Shown here: in pieces, positions 52,091 through 60,843 of the stretch
How the letters are laid out: the number at the start of each line of letters is the position of its first letter
How positions within the stretch are numbered: position 1 is the stretch's first letter
Assembly (NCBI RefSeq): GCF_029962485.1
Contig: NZ_CP073638.1
Coordinates: 2,418,001-2,482,000, forward strand
DNA: 64,000 bases
Source: Burkholderia cepacia
GTDB lineage: Bacteria > Pseudomonadota > Gammaproteobacteria > Burkholderiales > Burkholderiaceae
Direction of reading: 5' to 3'
The notes under the pieces: model-generated
Databases searched by the model: none
The model's input: the letters and a program-made list of their open reading frames with translations, nothing else
What the model was told of the DNA's origin: nothing
Program-made: the position numbers and the translations under genes

Positions 52091-52297
52091 TCAGTGAGGT
52101 GAGCCGATACGGGAGCGGGGCACGGCGGTTGCGTCGTCGGATTCGGCGTCGTCGCGTTCGTCCTGCGCGGGATCGTCGTGTTCCGCGAGTACCGCGTCGG
52201 CTTCGGCTGCGGCCCGGGCGGCGCGCATCGCGGTGCAGCGCTGAGCGTGCCGGATGTCCGACAGTATCCTCAGCAGCCTCGTTGTCTTGCTTTTCAT
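52091..52297 (-). CDS. Small charged hypothetical protein
   Basis: 68 residues. The basic N-terminal half (MKSKTTRLLRILSDIRHAQR) can form an amphipathic helix; the rest is acidic and disordered-looking (AEHDDPAQDERDDAESDD). The start is well supported by GGGAG 7 bases upstream of the ATG. Similar short proteins are frequent in Burkholderia but have no assigned function. It is convergent with the OpgC-like gene, and downstream of the POT gene. Confidence 0.65.
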   Translation of the reverse strand: MKSKTTRLLRILSDIRHAQRCTAMRAARAAAEADAVLAEHDDPAQDERDDAESDDATAVPRSRIGSPH

Positions 52298-52416
52298 GGT
52301 TTTCTCCCGCCAGGCGCATCGCGCGAAGCGGATGCTTGTCCTGCAACCAGTGTAGGACGCGTTCGCGTGCCTGGCGGGAGAATGTGGCGTGCAGGCCGCA
52401 CGCCAAGGGATAGTAC

Positions 52417-53937
52417 TTACTGGGCCGCTGCGACGCCCTGCGTCTGCAGGGCTTCCTCGCGACGCTCTTCCGCGCAGCGCTGATGCTGGCGCGACAGGCG
52501 GTTCATCAGCGGCAGCAGCAGCAGGGCGAGCACCATGCCGATCGCGGCGAGCCAGCCGAGCTTCTCGAACAGCGACAGGTAGAGCGGCAGCGATTCGGTG
52601 GCCGGCAGTTCGTGCGACGGCATCTGCGCGAAGTTCGCGACGACGCTGCCCAGATACTGCGACACACCCGTCGCGACGAAATATGCACCCATCATGAAGC
52701 CGCTCATGCGCGCCGGCACGTAGCGGGCGATCATCGCGAGGCCGAGGCCGCTCACCAGCAGTTCGCCGAGCGAGTAGAGGCCGTAGCCCCACACCATGAA
52801 CCACGACGACACGCGGCCGTCCACGGCATAGCGCCCGCTGATCGTGAACACCAGGTAGCCCGCGGCAACCGCGCCGAAGCCGAGCGCGTACTTCGCGGCG
52901 ACCGGCAGGTCGCGGCCGCTTTTAGCGACGGCGTTGTAGACCCACACGAGCAGCGGGCTCAGCAGCATGATCCAGATCGGGTTCAGCGCCTGGAACTGCG
53001 CGGCGCTCCACGTGAACAGCGTCGTGTCGAACAGGATGAAGCGCGGATCGACGTTGCGCAGCGCGAACAGCGTCAGCGACGTCGACATCTGCACGTAGAA
53101 GATGAAGAACAGGATCACCTGGCCGATCAGCACGAGTGCCGCGATCAGGCCTGCGCGCTCCGAGCGTTCGGACTTCGCGATCATGTAGGCGAAGATCGCG
53201 AGGATCGCGAACGCCGCCGTCCACACGCTGGCCACGGCGAGCTGCTTGTGCTGCAGCACGTACAGCGTGACCAGTGCGAGTGCGACGCCACCCAGCGCGA
53301 CCGCGCCGAGGCGCTTCCAGCGGATCGGTTCGTCGTCCGGCTGCGAGCCGACGTGTGCGAGCGTGCGATGCATCAGCATGAAGTTGAGGATCGCGAGCAG
53401 CATGCCGCCGCAGCAGACCGCGAATGCGGCGTGCCAGCCCCAGTGATCCTTGATCCACGGCGTCGCGAGCATCGACACCGTCGAGCCGATGTTGACCGCC
53501 ATGTAGTAGATCGTGAACGCGCTGTCGATGCGCGCGTCGTCGCCTTCGTAGATGCGGCGCACGAGGTTCGCCGCGTTGGCCTTGAACAGGCCGTTGCCGA
53601 CGACGATCACGCCGAGCGACGCGTACATGTACGTCAGTTGGTCGTTCGGTACCGCGAGCATCAGGTAGCCGGCGCACAGCACGGTCGCGCCGATGATCAT
53701 CGTGCGACGGGCGCCGAGCACCTTGTCGCCGATCCAGCCGCCGATCGACGGCGCCGCATAGACGAGTGCGGTGAACGCACCCCAGGTCAGGTTCGCATGG
53801 CTGTCGGTGAAACCGAGCCGGTCGACCATGAAGAGGACCAGGAGCGCGGCCATACCGTAGTAGCCGAAGCGCTCCCACATTTCGATGAGGAAGACCGTCG
53901 TGAACGATCGGGTTTGTGAAACAGGTGAATGCATCAT
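52417..53937 (-). CDS. POT family peptide:proton symporter
   Basis: 506 residues with about 14 membrane segments. The E-x-x-E-R motif of proton coupling is in FLIEMWERFGYYGM. GGWIGDKVLGARRT, NGLFKANAANLVRRIY and FTIYYMAVNIGS match the PTR2 signatures. It imports di- and tripeptides (Dtp type). Two adjacent ATGs (53937 and 53934) are possible starts. The oligopeptide ABC system lies just downstream on the other strand, so peptide uptake genes cluster here. Confidence 0.92.
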   Translation of the reverse strand: MMHSPVSQTRSFTTVFLIEMWERFGYYGMAALLVLFMVDRLGFTDSHANLTWGAFTALVYAAPSIGGWIGDKVLGARRTMIIGATVLCAGYLMLAVPNDQLTYMYASLGVIVVGNGLFKANAANLVRRIYEGDDARIDSAFTIYYMAVNIGSTVSMLATPWIKDHWGWHAAFAVCCGGMLLAILNFMLMHRTLAHVGSQPDDEPIRWKRLGAVALGGVALALVTLYVLQHKQLAVASVWTAAFAILAIFAYMIAKSERSERAGLIAALVLIGQVILFFIFYVQMSTSLTLFALRNVDPRFILFDTTLFTWSAAQFQALNPIWIMLLSPLLVWVYNAVAKSGRDLPVAAKYALGFGAVAAGYLVFTISGRYAVDGRVSSWFMVWGYGLYSLGELLVSGLGLAMIARYVPARMSGFMMGAYFVATGVSQYLGSVVANFAQMPSHELPATESLPLYLSLFEKLGWLAAIGMVLALLLLPLMNRLSRQHQRCAEERREEALQTQGVAAAQ

Positions 53938-54437
53938 CAATCTCGGTTGAAACGGACGGCACGGATCGCGCGTCGTCTTGGGGTCGAACTGGCGCCGTTG
54001 CGCAATGGGCCGGGTAAGCTTTGCGCTGGCGATGGAACAGTCGGGCGGATTAGCCCGGGCCGGGGTCGGACACCGCCTGGTGGGGCGGGGAAGGTCCCCG
54101 ACCGGCGCGCGCATGGTAACGGTTGCCGGTCCGGTGCGACAGGTGTGCGCCACCTAGGGAAACTCCCGATGTGGCAGCAGCTTTCAGGAACATTCGTCTC
54201 ATCATCTATTTGTAAGAATCCGCGCAGGTCCTCCGAAGATTCCCGGAGAGCCGCTTGCAGCTTGCCTGTGAAGCCGGCGAGTCTGGCAAGATAGCGCGTC
54301 GTTTCGCTCGCCTCGTGCTCCGTTTAGTGCACCGGGCTCAACACCGGAGACGTGTGCGAACCCGAAGACTAAGCTATATCGATCTAACTTAGTTATTTTC
54401 CATCAAACATTTTTTGACGATCACTTTTCGGCCTGCT
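53938..54437. other. Divergent promoter region
   Basis: 500 bases between the peptide symporter and the XRE-cupin regulator. An AT-rich stretch at 54355-54420 holds the ACTAAG/CTTAGT inverted repeat. Other open frames have no coding support. Confidence 0.5.
54368..54393. promoter_or_regulatory. ACTAAG-N14-CTTAGT inverted repeat
   Basis: 6-bp arms separated by 14 bases in the AT-rich promoter region, 45-70 bases before the XRE-cupin gene. Possible autoregulatory operator. Confidence 0.4.
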
Positions 54438-55019
54438 ATGGTTCCCCCCACTGAAAACTCGCGGTCCGCAGACGCTGCCGCCGCACTGGGCAGCAAGATT
54501 CGCGCGTTGCGCCAACGACTCAAGCGCACGCTCGACGACACCGCTACCGCCGCGGGGATTTCGAAGCCGTTTCTGTCTCAAGTCGAGCGCGGGCTCGCGT
54601 CGCCGTCACTGACGTCGCTGGCCGGTATCGCACACGCGCTCGGTGTGACGGTGCAGTACTTCGTGGATACGCCGAGTGAAGAACGCTCGGTCTGCCGAGG
54701 CGAGCAGCTGCGCTTCTTCGGGTTTGCCGATTCGGCGAACCTGTTCGCGAGGCTGACGAACGTGTCCGAAGGGCGCCAGCTGGAGGCGATCCTCGTGAGG
54801 ATGCCGCCGGGGCAGAAGCGGTCGGAGGTGACGACACATGCAGGAGAGGAGTTCCTGTATGTGATTGAAGGGGAAGTGTCGCTGACGCTGGAAGGCAAGA
54901 CGTTCGTCCTGCAGGCCGGCGACAGTTCGCACTATCAGTCGACGGTGCCGCACAGCTGGGTCAACACCGCGAAGATCGAGTCGGTGGTGGTCTGGGTGGG
55001 TACACCGAGGCTGTTCTAA
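54438..55019 (+). CDS. XRE-cupin transcriptional regulator
   Basis: 193 residues. The HTH (LDDTATAAGISKPFLSQVER, about 32-51) is followed by a C-terminal cupin (HAGEEFLYVIEGEVSLTLEG, FVLQAGDSSHYQSTVPHSW). It is the same layout as the regulator at 21060-21602 but not a close copy. There is no strong ribosome binding site at either the ATG (54438) or an upstream TTG (54414). It stands directly before the opp operon and most likely controls it. Confidence 0.85.
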   Translation: MVPPTENSRSADAAAALGSKIRALRQRLKRTLDDTATAAGISKPFLSQVERGLASPSLTSLAGIAHALGVTVQYFVDTPSEERSVCRGEQLRFFGFADSANLFARLTNVSEGRQLEAILVRMPPGQKRSEVTTHAGEEFLYVIEGEVSLTLEGKTFVLQAGDSSHYQSTVPHSWVNTAKIESVVVWVGTPRLF

Positions 55020-55026
55020 CGCACAG

Positions 55027-55079
55027 GTATTCCTTCGTTTCGAAGACGGGATGCCTGTCGAAAGAAACGTAAGGAATAC
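55027..55079. promoter_or_regulatory. Long inverted repeat between the regulator and oppA
   Basis: GTATTCCTTCGTTTC (55027-55041) and GAAACGTAAGGAATAC (55064-55079) pair with one bulge, and an inner TTTCGA/TCGAAA pair extends the stem. No T-run follows on the plus strand, so it is more likely an operator or attenuator-like element than a terminator. Confidence 0.5.
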
Positions 55080-55198
55080 TAAAATGCTACACGAGAATCA
55101 CGGGCCTCCTCAATCGCTGCACCCGTCAGCGTCTCACGCGTAATCCGCGGCATCCGCCGCGCGACGCTCACCGAACAACCCTTCTCAAGACTGCCACG

Positions 55199-56809
55199 AT
55201 GAAATCCTTGCATGCCATGTCGGCCGTGCTGGCCGCGCTCGCCCTGACGCCTGTCGCCCACGCCGTTTCCGTTCCGTCGAACGTCGCGCTCGCTCCTCAA
55301 CAGGACCTGACGCGACAGGTGCCCGCCGAAGTCGAGTCGCTCGACCCCGCGCACATCGAATCGTGGACCGGCAACACGATCGGCCTCGACCTGTTCGAAG
55401 GGCTGGCCCGCATCGATGCGGCCGGCCAGGTCGTGCCGGGTGTCGCGCTGTCGTGGGAACGCAAGACGCCGACGACGTGGATCTTCAAGCTTCGCCATGA
55501 CGCGAAGTGGAGCAACGGCCAGCCGGTGACGGCCGCCGATTTCGTCTATTCGTGGCAGCGCCTCGTCGATCCGAAGACGGGCTCGAAGTACACGATCCTT
55601 GTCGAATTCGTGAAGAACTCGAAGGACATCATCGCGGGCAAGGCCGCGCCGTCGACGCTCGGCGTGCGTGCCGTCGATCCGTACACGCTGGAAGTGACGA
55701 CCGACGTGCCCGTCGCGTTCTTCCCCGAGCTGACGGCGATGGTGCCGCTCGCGCCGGTGAACAAGGACACGGTGACGAAGCTTGGCGACGCGTGGACGCG
55801 CCCGGGCAACATCGTCAGCAACGGCGCGTACCAGCTCGTCGACTGGCAGCCGAACAACCGCATCGTGATCTCGAAGGATGCGAAGTACTGGAATGCGCCG
55901 AAGGTCGTGGTCAACAAGGTCACGTACCTGCCGATCGAGAGCGACGAGACGGCGATGCGCATGTACCAGGCCGGCCAGATCGACTACAGCTACTCGATCC
56001 CGTCGGGGATCTTCCAGCAGGTCAGCAAGCAGTTCGGCGGCGAACTGCGCCAGGGCCTGCAGCTTGCGACTTACTACTACTACCTGAACAACAACGATCC
56101 GGCGCTGAAGGACAAGCGCGTGCGCCAGGCGCTGTCGATGGTGCTCGATCGCGACGTGCTGACGCAAAAGCTCACGCAAGCCGGCGAGAAGCCGATGTAC
56201 GGCCTGATGCCGAACGGCACGAAGGGCGTGCAGCCGTTCACGCCGGACTGGGCGTCGTGGCCGATGGCCAAGCGTGTCTCGGCCGCGAAGGACCTGCTGA
56301 AGCAGGCCGGCTACTCGGATGCGAAGCCGCTGGCGTTCACGCTGACCTACAACACCAACGACCTGCACAAGAAGGTCGCGCTGTTCGCGGCGTCGGAATG
56401 GCGCACCAAGCTCGGCGTCAACACGAAGCTCGAGAACGTCGAGTTCAAGGTGCTGATGAAGGAGCGTCATGACGGCAAGGTGCAGATCGCGCGCGACGGC
56501 TGGTTCGCCGACTACAACGACGCGATGACGTTCTTCGACCTGCTGCGCTGCGGCAGCGCGCAGAACACCGTCGGCTACTGCAACAAGCAGGCCGACGCGC
56601 TCGTCGACGAAGGCAACCAGAAGCTCGACGACAAGGCGCGCGCCGCGCTGCTCACGCAGGCGCATGACATGGCGCTGAACGACACGCCGATGGTGCCGCT
56701 GTTCCAGTACTCGGCCGATCGTCTCGTGAAGCCCTACGTGGGCGGCTACTCGCTGAAGAACGTGATCGACATGCGTGCTTCGCAGGACATGTACCTGATC
56801 AAGCACTGA
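55199..56809 (+). CDS. oppA: Oligopeptide ABC transporter, periplasmic binding protein
   Basis: 536 residues, family-5 binding protein. A signal peptide (MKSLHAMSAVLAALALTPVA) precedes the typical order: LTRQVPAEVESLDPAHIE, LRHDAKWSNGQPVTAADFVYSWQRLVDP, and the C-terminal DGWFADYNDAMTFFDLL. This is closest in style to OppA/MppA of E. coli. It binds oligopeptides, possibly murein peptides. First gene of the opp operon; oppB starts 11 bases later. Confidence 0.92.
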   Translation: MKSLHAMSAVLAALALTPVAHAVSVPSNVALAPQQDLTRQVPAEVESLDPAHIESWTGNTIGLDLFEGLARIDAAGQVVPGVALSWERKTPTTWIFKLRHDAKWSNGQPVTAADFVYSWQRLVDPKTGSKYTILVEFVKNSKDIIAGKAAPSTLGVRAVDPYTLEVTTDVPVAFFPELTAMVPLAPVNKDTVTKLGDAWTRPGNIVSNGAYQLVDWQPNNRIVISKDAKYWNAPKVVVNKVTYLPIESDETAMRMYQAGQIDYSYSIPSGIFQQVSKQFGGELRQGLQLATYYYYLNNNDPALKDKRVRQALSMVLDRDVLTQKLTQAGEKPMYGLMPNGTKGVQPFTPDWASWPMAKRVSAAKDLLKQAGYSDAKPLAFTLTYNTNDLHKKVALFAASEWRTKLGVNTKLENVEFKVLMKERHDGKVQIARDGWFADYNDAMTFFDLLRCGSAQNTVGYCNKQADALVDEGNQKLDDKARAALLTQAHDMALNDTPMVPLFQYSADRLVKPYVGGYSLKNVIDMRASQDMYLIKH

Positions 56810-56820
56810 GCGGAGCGATC

Positions 56821-57759
56821 ATGCTGGCCTACGCATTGAGGCGCACGTTGTGGGCGGTGCCGACGATCCTCGCGGTCGTCACCGTCTGCTACCTGCTGCT
56901 GCATTTCACGCCCGGCGGTCCGTTCGATACGGAAAAGCAGTTGTCCGCCGCGACGCTCGCGAACCTGAACGCGAAGTACCACCTCGATCAACCGTTGTGG
57001 AAGCAGTACCTGATGTACCTCGATTCGCTGCTGCATGGCGATCTCGGTCCGTCGTTCCGCTACGTCGACTGGTCGGTGAACGACCTCGTGATGAAGGCGC
57101 TGCCCGTGAGCCTCGGCGTGGGCGGCGTGTCGATCCCGATCTCGATCGGGCTGGGCGTGCTGCTCGGCACCGTCGCGGCGGTACGCCGCGACAGCTTCGT
57201 CGACCGCGTCGTGATGCTGATCGGCAACGTCGGCAACGTCGTGCCGCCGTTCGTGCTCGGCCCGGTGCTCGTGTGGATCTTCGCGATCCTGCTGAAGACG
57301 TCGGCCGGCAACGGCTGGCTGCCGGCGGGCGGCTGGGGCGACGGCGGCTGGCAATACCGGCTGCTGCCGATCGTGCTGCTGACCTTCATCAACATGTCGC
57401 TGCTCGCGCGGGTGATGCGCGGCTCGATGATCGAGACGTTGTCGAGCAACTACATCCGCACCGCGCGCGCAAAGGGCCTGCCGGGCTCGACGATCGTGCT
57501 GCGCCATGCGCTGAAGCCCGCGCTGATGCCGGTCGTGTCGCTGTTCGGCACGGTCTGCATCTCGTCGATCACGGCGGCCGTCGTCACCGAATCGGTGTTC
57601 GCGCTGCCGGGCCTCGGGCAGCTCGTCGTGAACGGCGCCATCAACCGCGACTACACGCTGGTGCTCGGCCTCGTCGTCCTGACCACCGTCTGCGCAGTGC
57701 TGTTCAACCTGCTGGTCGACCTCGCATATGCGTGGCTCGATCCGCGCATCCGTTATTGA
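56821..57759 (+). CDS. oppB: Oligopeptide ABC transporter permease OppB
   Basis: 312 residues with six membrane segments. It opens with the OppB/DppB pattern LRRTLWAVPTILAVVTVCYLL and FTPGGPFD. The coupling EAA-loop is YIRTARAKGLPGSTIVLRHA, followed by ITAAVVTESVFALPGLGQL. It forms the channel with OppC. GGAGCG before the ATG. Confidence 0.93.
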   Translation: MLAYALRRTLWAVPTILAVVTVCYLLLHFTPGGPFDTEKQLSAATLANLNAKYHLDQPLWKQYLMYLDSLLHGDLGPSFRYVDWSVNDLVMKALPVSLGVGGVSIPISIGLGVLLGTVAAVRRDSFVDRVVMLIGNVGNVVPPFVLGPVLVWIFAILLKTSAGNGWLPAGGWGDGGWQYRLLPIVLLTFINMSLLARVMRGSMIETLSSNYIRTARAKGLPGSTIVLRHALKPALMPVVSLFGTVCISSITAAVVTESVFALPGLGQLVVNGAINRDYTLVLGLVVLTTVCAVLFNLLVDLAYAWLDPRIRY

Positions 57760-57772
57760 GCGAGGCACCGCG

Positions 57773-58675
57773 ATGACTCCGACTACCCCCGTCGTCGGTC
57801 TGCCCGTGCAGACCGATTCGCCGCCGCGTTCGCGCTCGCCGCTCGCGCTCGCGATGGCGCGTTTCCTTCACAACCGCGCAGCCGTGTTCAGCCTCGTGCT
57901 GCTGGCGCTGGTCACGCTCGCCTGCTTCGTCGGCCCGTGGCTGCTCGCGGCCGATCCCGCCGCGAGCGACTGGGGCGCGATCAGCCTGCCGCCGACCTGG
58001 GCGAACCAGCACTGGTTCGGCACCGACGAGCTCGGCCGCGACCTGCTCGTGCGCACGCTGATCGGCGGCCGCGTGTCGATCGAGGTCGGCGTGCTCGGCA
58101 CGCTCGTGTCCGGCCTGTTCGGCGTCGCATGGGGCGCGACCGCGGGCTTCGCGGGCGGCCGCGTCGACTCCGTGATGATGCGCATCGTCGACATGATGTA
58201 CGCGATCCCGTACCTGCTGATCGCGATCCTGATGATGACCCTGTTCGGCCGCTCGTTCATGCTGGTCGTGCTGACCATCAGCGCGTTTTCGTGGATCGAC
58301 ATGGCGCGTGTGGTGCGCGGCCAGACGCTGTCGCTGCGCAACCGCGAGTTCGTCGATGCGGCGCGCGCGATCGGCGTGACGCCGGCCTCGATCGTGCTGC
58401 GCCACGTCGTGCCGAACCTGCTCGGCGTGGTCGTCGTGTACGCGACGGTCTCGGTGCCGGGCATCGTGCTGACCGAATCGGTGCTGTCGTTCCTCGGCCT
58501 CGGCGTGCAGGAGCCGATGACGAGTTGGGGCGTGCTGATCCAGGACGGCGCGCAGAAACTCGAATCCATGCCGTGGCTGCTGCTGGCCCCGGCCGTCATG
58601 CTGTGCGTGACGCTCTATTGCGTGAACTTCGTCGGCGACGGCCTGCGTGACGCGCTCGACCCGAAGGATCGCTGA
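57773..58675 (+). CDS. oppC: Oligopeptide ABC transporter permease OppC
   Basis: 300 residues with six membrane segments. An OppC-type N-terminal cytoplasmic tail precedes RFLHNRAAVFSLVLLALV; WFGTDELGRDLLVRTL and the EAA loop FVDAARAIGVTPASIVLRHV follow, then LSFLGLGVQEPMTSWG. ATG 57773 is 13 bases past oppB; an in-frame start at 57728 would overlap oppB and is less likely. Confidence 0.93.
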   Translation: MTPTTPVVGLPVQTDSPPRSRSPLALAMARFLHNRAAVFSLVLLALVTLACFVGPWLLAADPAASDWGAISLPPTWANQHWFGTDELGRDLLVRTLIGGRVSIEVGVLGTLVSGLFGVAWGATAGFAGGRVDSVMMRIVDMMYAIPYLLIAILMMTLFGRSFMLVVLTISAFSWIDMARVVRGQTLSLRNREFVDAARAIGVTPASIVLRHVVPNLLGVVVVYATVSVPGIVLTESVLSFLGLGVQEPMTSWGVLIQDGAQKLESMPWLLLAPAVMLCVTLYCVNFVGDGLRDALDPKDR

Positions 58676-58676
58676 A

Positions 58677-59669
58677 ATGGCTGCACTGCTTGAAGTAGAC
58701 AACCTCGGCGTGCGCTTCACGCGCAAGGACGCACCGCCGATCGACGCCGTGAGCGGCGTGTCGTTCTCGCTCGAGGCCGGCAAGACGCTCGGCATCGTCG
58801 GCGAATCGGGCTCGGGCAAGAGCCAGACCGTGATGGCGCTGCTCGGCCTGCTGGCCGGCAACGGCACGACGACCGGCGCCGCGCGCTACCGCGGCGACAA
58901 CCTGCTCGACATGGACACGCGCGCGCTGAACGCGGTGCGCGGCGACCGGATCGCGATGATCTTCCAGGATCCGATGACGTCGCTCAATCCGTTCCTGACG
59001 ATCGAGCGGCAGATGACCGAGACGCTGCAGCTGCATCGCAAGCTGTCGCGCAAGGAAGCCACGAAGCGCGCGATCGAGGCGCTCGAATCGGTGCGCATTC
59101 CCGACGCGGCGCGCCGCATCCGCATGTATCCGCACGAGTTCTCGGGCGGCATGCGGCAGCGCGTGATGATCGCGATGGCGCTGCTGTCCGAGCCGGAAAT
59201 CCTGATCGCTGACGAGCCGACCACCGCGCTCGACGTGACCGTGCAGGCACAGATCATCGACCTGCTGCGCGAACTGAACCGCGAGCGCGGCACCGCGATC
59301 GTGTTGATCACGCACGACATGGGCGTGGTCGCCGGCCTCGCGGACGACGTGATGGTCATGTACTCGGGCCGCACCGTCGAATACGCACCGGCCGAATCGA
59401 TCTTCGCGGCGCCGTCGCATCCGTACACGATCGGCCTGCTCAATGCGCTGCCGCGCCTGACCGACGCGGACGATGCGCCGCTCGTCGCGATTCCCGGCAA
59501 CCCGCCGATGCCCGGCACCGCGCCGGCCGGCTGCGCGTTCGCGAAGCGCTGCACGTATGCGGAAGAACGCTGCGGCGCGACGCGCCCCGCGCTCGAAACC
59601 TATGGCGCCGTGGGCGCGGTGCGCGCCTGCCACCGCCCGGTGGCCGATCTGACGGGAGGTCTGCGATGA
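58677..59669 (+). CDS. oppD: Oligopeptide ABC transporter ATPase OppD
   Basis: 330 residues. Walker A GESGSGKS, signature FSGGMRQRVMIAMAL, Walker B ILIADEPTTALD and the C-terminal oligopeptide-ATPase extension with cysteines in GCAFAKRCTYAEERCG, which bind an iron-sulfur cluster in some members. It begins 1 base after the oppC stop and overlaps oppF by 4 bases, so translation is coupled. Confidence 0.94.
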   Translation: MAALLEVDNLGVRFTRKDAPPIDAVSGVSFSLEAGKTLGIVGESGSGKSQTVMALLGLLAGNGTTTGAARYRGDNLLDMDTRALNAVRGDRIAMIFQDPMTSLNPFLTIERQMTETLQLHRKLSRKEATKRAIEALESVRIPDAARRIRMYPHEFSGGMRQRVMIAMALLSEPEILIADEPTTALDVTVQAQIIDLLRELNRERGTAIVLITHDMGVVAGLADDVMVMYSGRTVEYAPAESIFAAPSHPYTIGLLNALPRLTDADDAPLVAIPGNPPMPGTAPAGCAFAKRCTYAEERCGATRPALETYGAVGAVRACHRPVADLTGGLR

Positions 59670-60685
59670 GCGTCAATGAACGCCGCGATGCCGGCGCGAC
59701 GGGCGACACGCTGCTGTCCGTCGACAATCTGAAGGTGCATTTCCGCGTGCCGCTCGGCGGCTATCCGTGGTCGCCGAAGGGCACGCTGCGCGCGGTCGAC
59801 GGCGTGTCGTTCGACGTGAAACGCGGCGAGACGGTCGGTCTCGTCGGCGAATCGGGCTGCGGGAAGTCGACGCTTGCGCGCGCGCTGATCGGCCTCGTGC
59901 CGATGACGGCCGGCACGGTGAAGTGGCGCGGCGACGCCGTCACGCCTGATCACCTGCGCGGCACAGCGATGCGGCGCGAAGTGCAGATGATCTTCCAGGA
60001 TCCGCTCGCGTCGCTCGATCCGCGCATGACGATCGAACAGGTCGTGGCCGAGCCGCTCGTCACGCACCAGGCTGGCCTCGGCCGCGCCGAAGTGCGCCGC
60101 CGCGTGGTCACGATGCTCGAACGCGTCGGCCTGAACGCGCATCACCTGCTACGTTATCCCCATGAATTTTCGGGCGGGCAGTGCCAGCGCGTCGGCATCG
60201 CACGCGCGCTGATCGGCGAGCCGAAGCTCGTGATCTGCGACGAACCGGTGTCGGCACTCGACGTGTCGATCCAGGCGCAGATCGTGAACCTGCTGCGCGA
60301 TCTTCAACGCGAACTGTCGTTGTCCTATCTGTTCGTGGCACACGATCTCGCCGTGGTGAAGGCGATCAGCCAGCGTGTGCTCGTGATGTATCTCGGCCGC
60401 GTGATGGAGTTCGGCACGCGGCATGACGTGTACGGCGTGCCGCAGCACCCGTACACGAAGGCGCTGCTCGATGCGGCGCCGACGCCGGAGCCGGCGCGCG
60501 AGCGTGCTCGCCGTCCGATGCTGCTGGCGGGCGAGATGCCCTCGCCGCTCAACCCGCCGTCCGGCTGCGCGTTCCGCACGCGTTGCCCGGTCGCGATCGA
60601 CGCATGCGCGCAGGACGTGCCGCTGCCGGAAGTTCGGCAGGGGTCGGCGGCGCGTGTCGCGTGCATCCGTGCGGGTGTGGCGTGA
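59666..60685 (+). CDS. oppF: Oligopeptide ABC transporter ATPase OppF
   Basis: 339 residues. The N-terminal FRVPLGGYPWSPKGTLRAVDG is the OppF hallmark preceding Walker A GESGCGKS. Signature FSGGQCQRVGIARAL, Walker B VICDEPVSALDVS and the C-terminal cysteine motif CAFRTRCPVAIDACAQ are present. It forms the ATPase pair with OppD. Last gene of the opp operon. Confidence 0.94.
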   Translation: MSVNERRDAGATGDTLLSVDNLKVHFRVPLGGYPWSPKGTLRAVDGVSFDVKRGETVGLVGESGCGKSTLARALIGLVPMTAGTVKWRGDAVTPDHLRGTAMRREVQMIFQDPLASLDPRMTIEQVVAEPLVTHQAGLGRAEVRRRVVTMLERVGLNAHHLLRYPHEFSGGQCQRVGIARALIGEPKLVICDEPVSALDVSIQAQIVNLLRDLQRELSLSYLFVAHDLAVVKAISQRVLVMYLGRVMEFGTRHDVYGVPQHPYTKALLDAAPTPEPARERARRPMLLAGEMPSPLNPPSGCAFRTRCPVAIDACAQDVPLPEVRQGSAARVACIRAGVA

Positions 60686-60843
60686 AGTGAAGTAGCTGGG
60701 CAAATAAAACCAGGCAGGTCAACAGGGGCAGTGGCGGCGCGAATGATCTTCGCGTCGCGGGTAAAGGCGCGTCCTTAACCGGGCGCGCCGGGGGGCCGGG
60801 AGCGGATCGCGACTGGCGTGGACGGATATCAAACAAGACGAGA

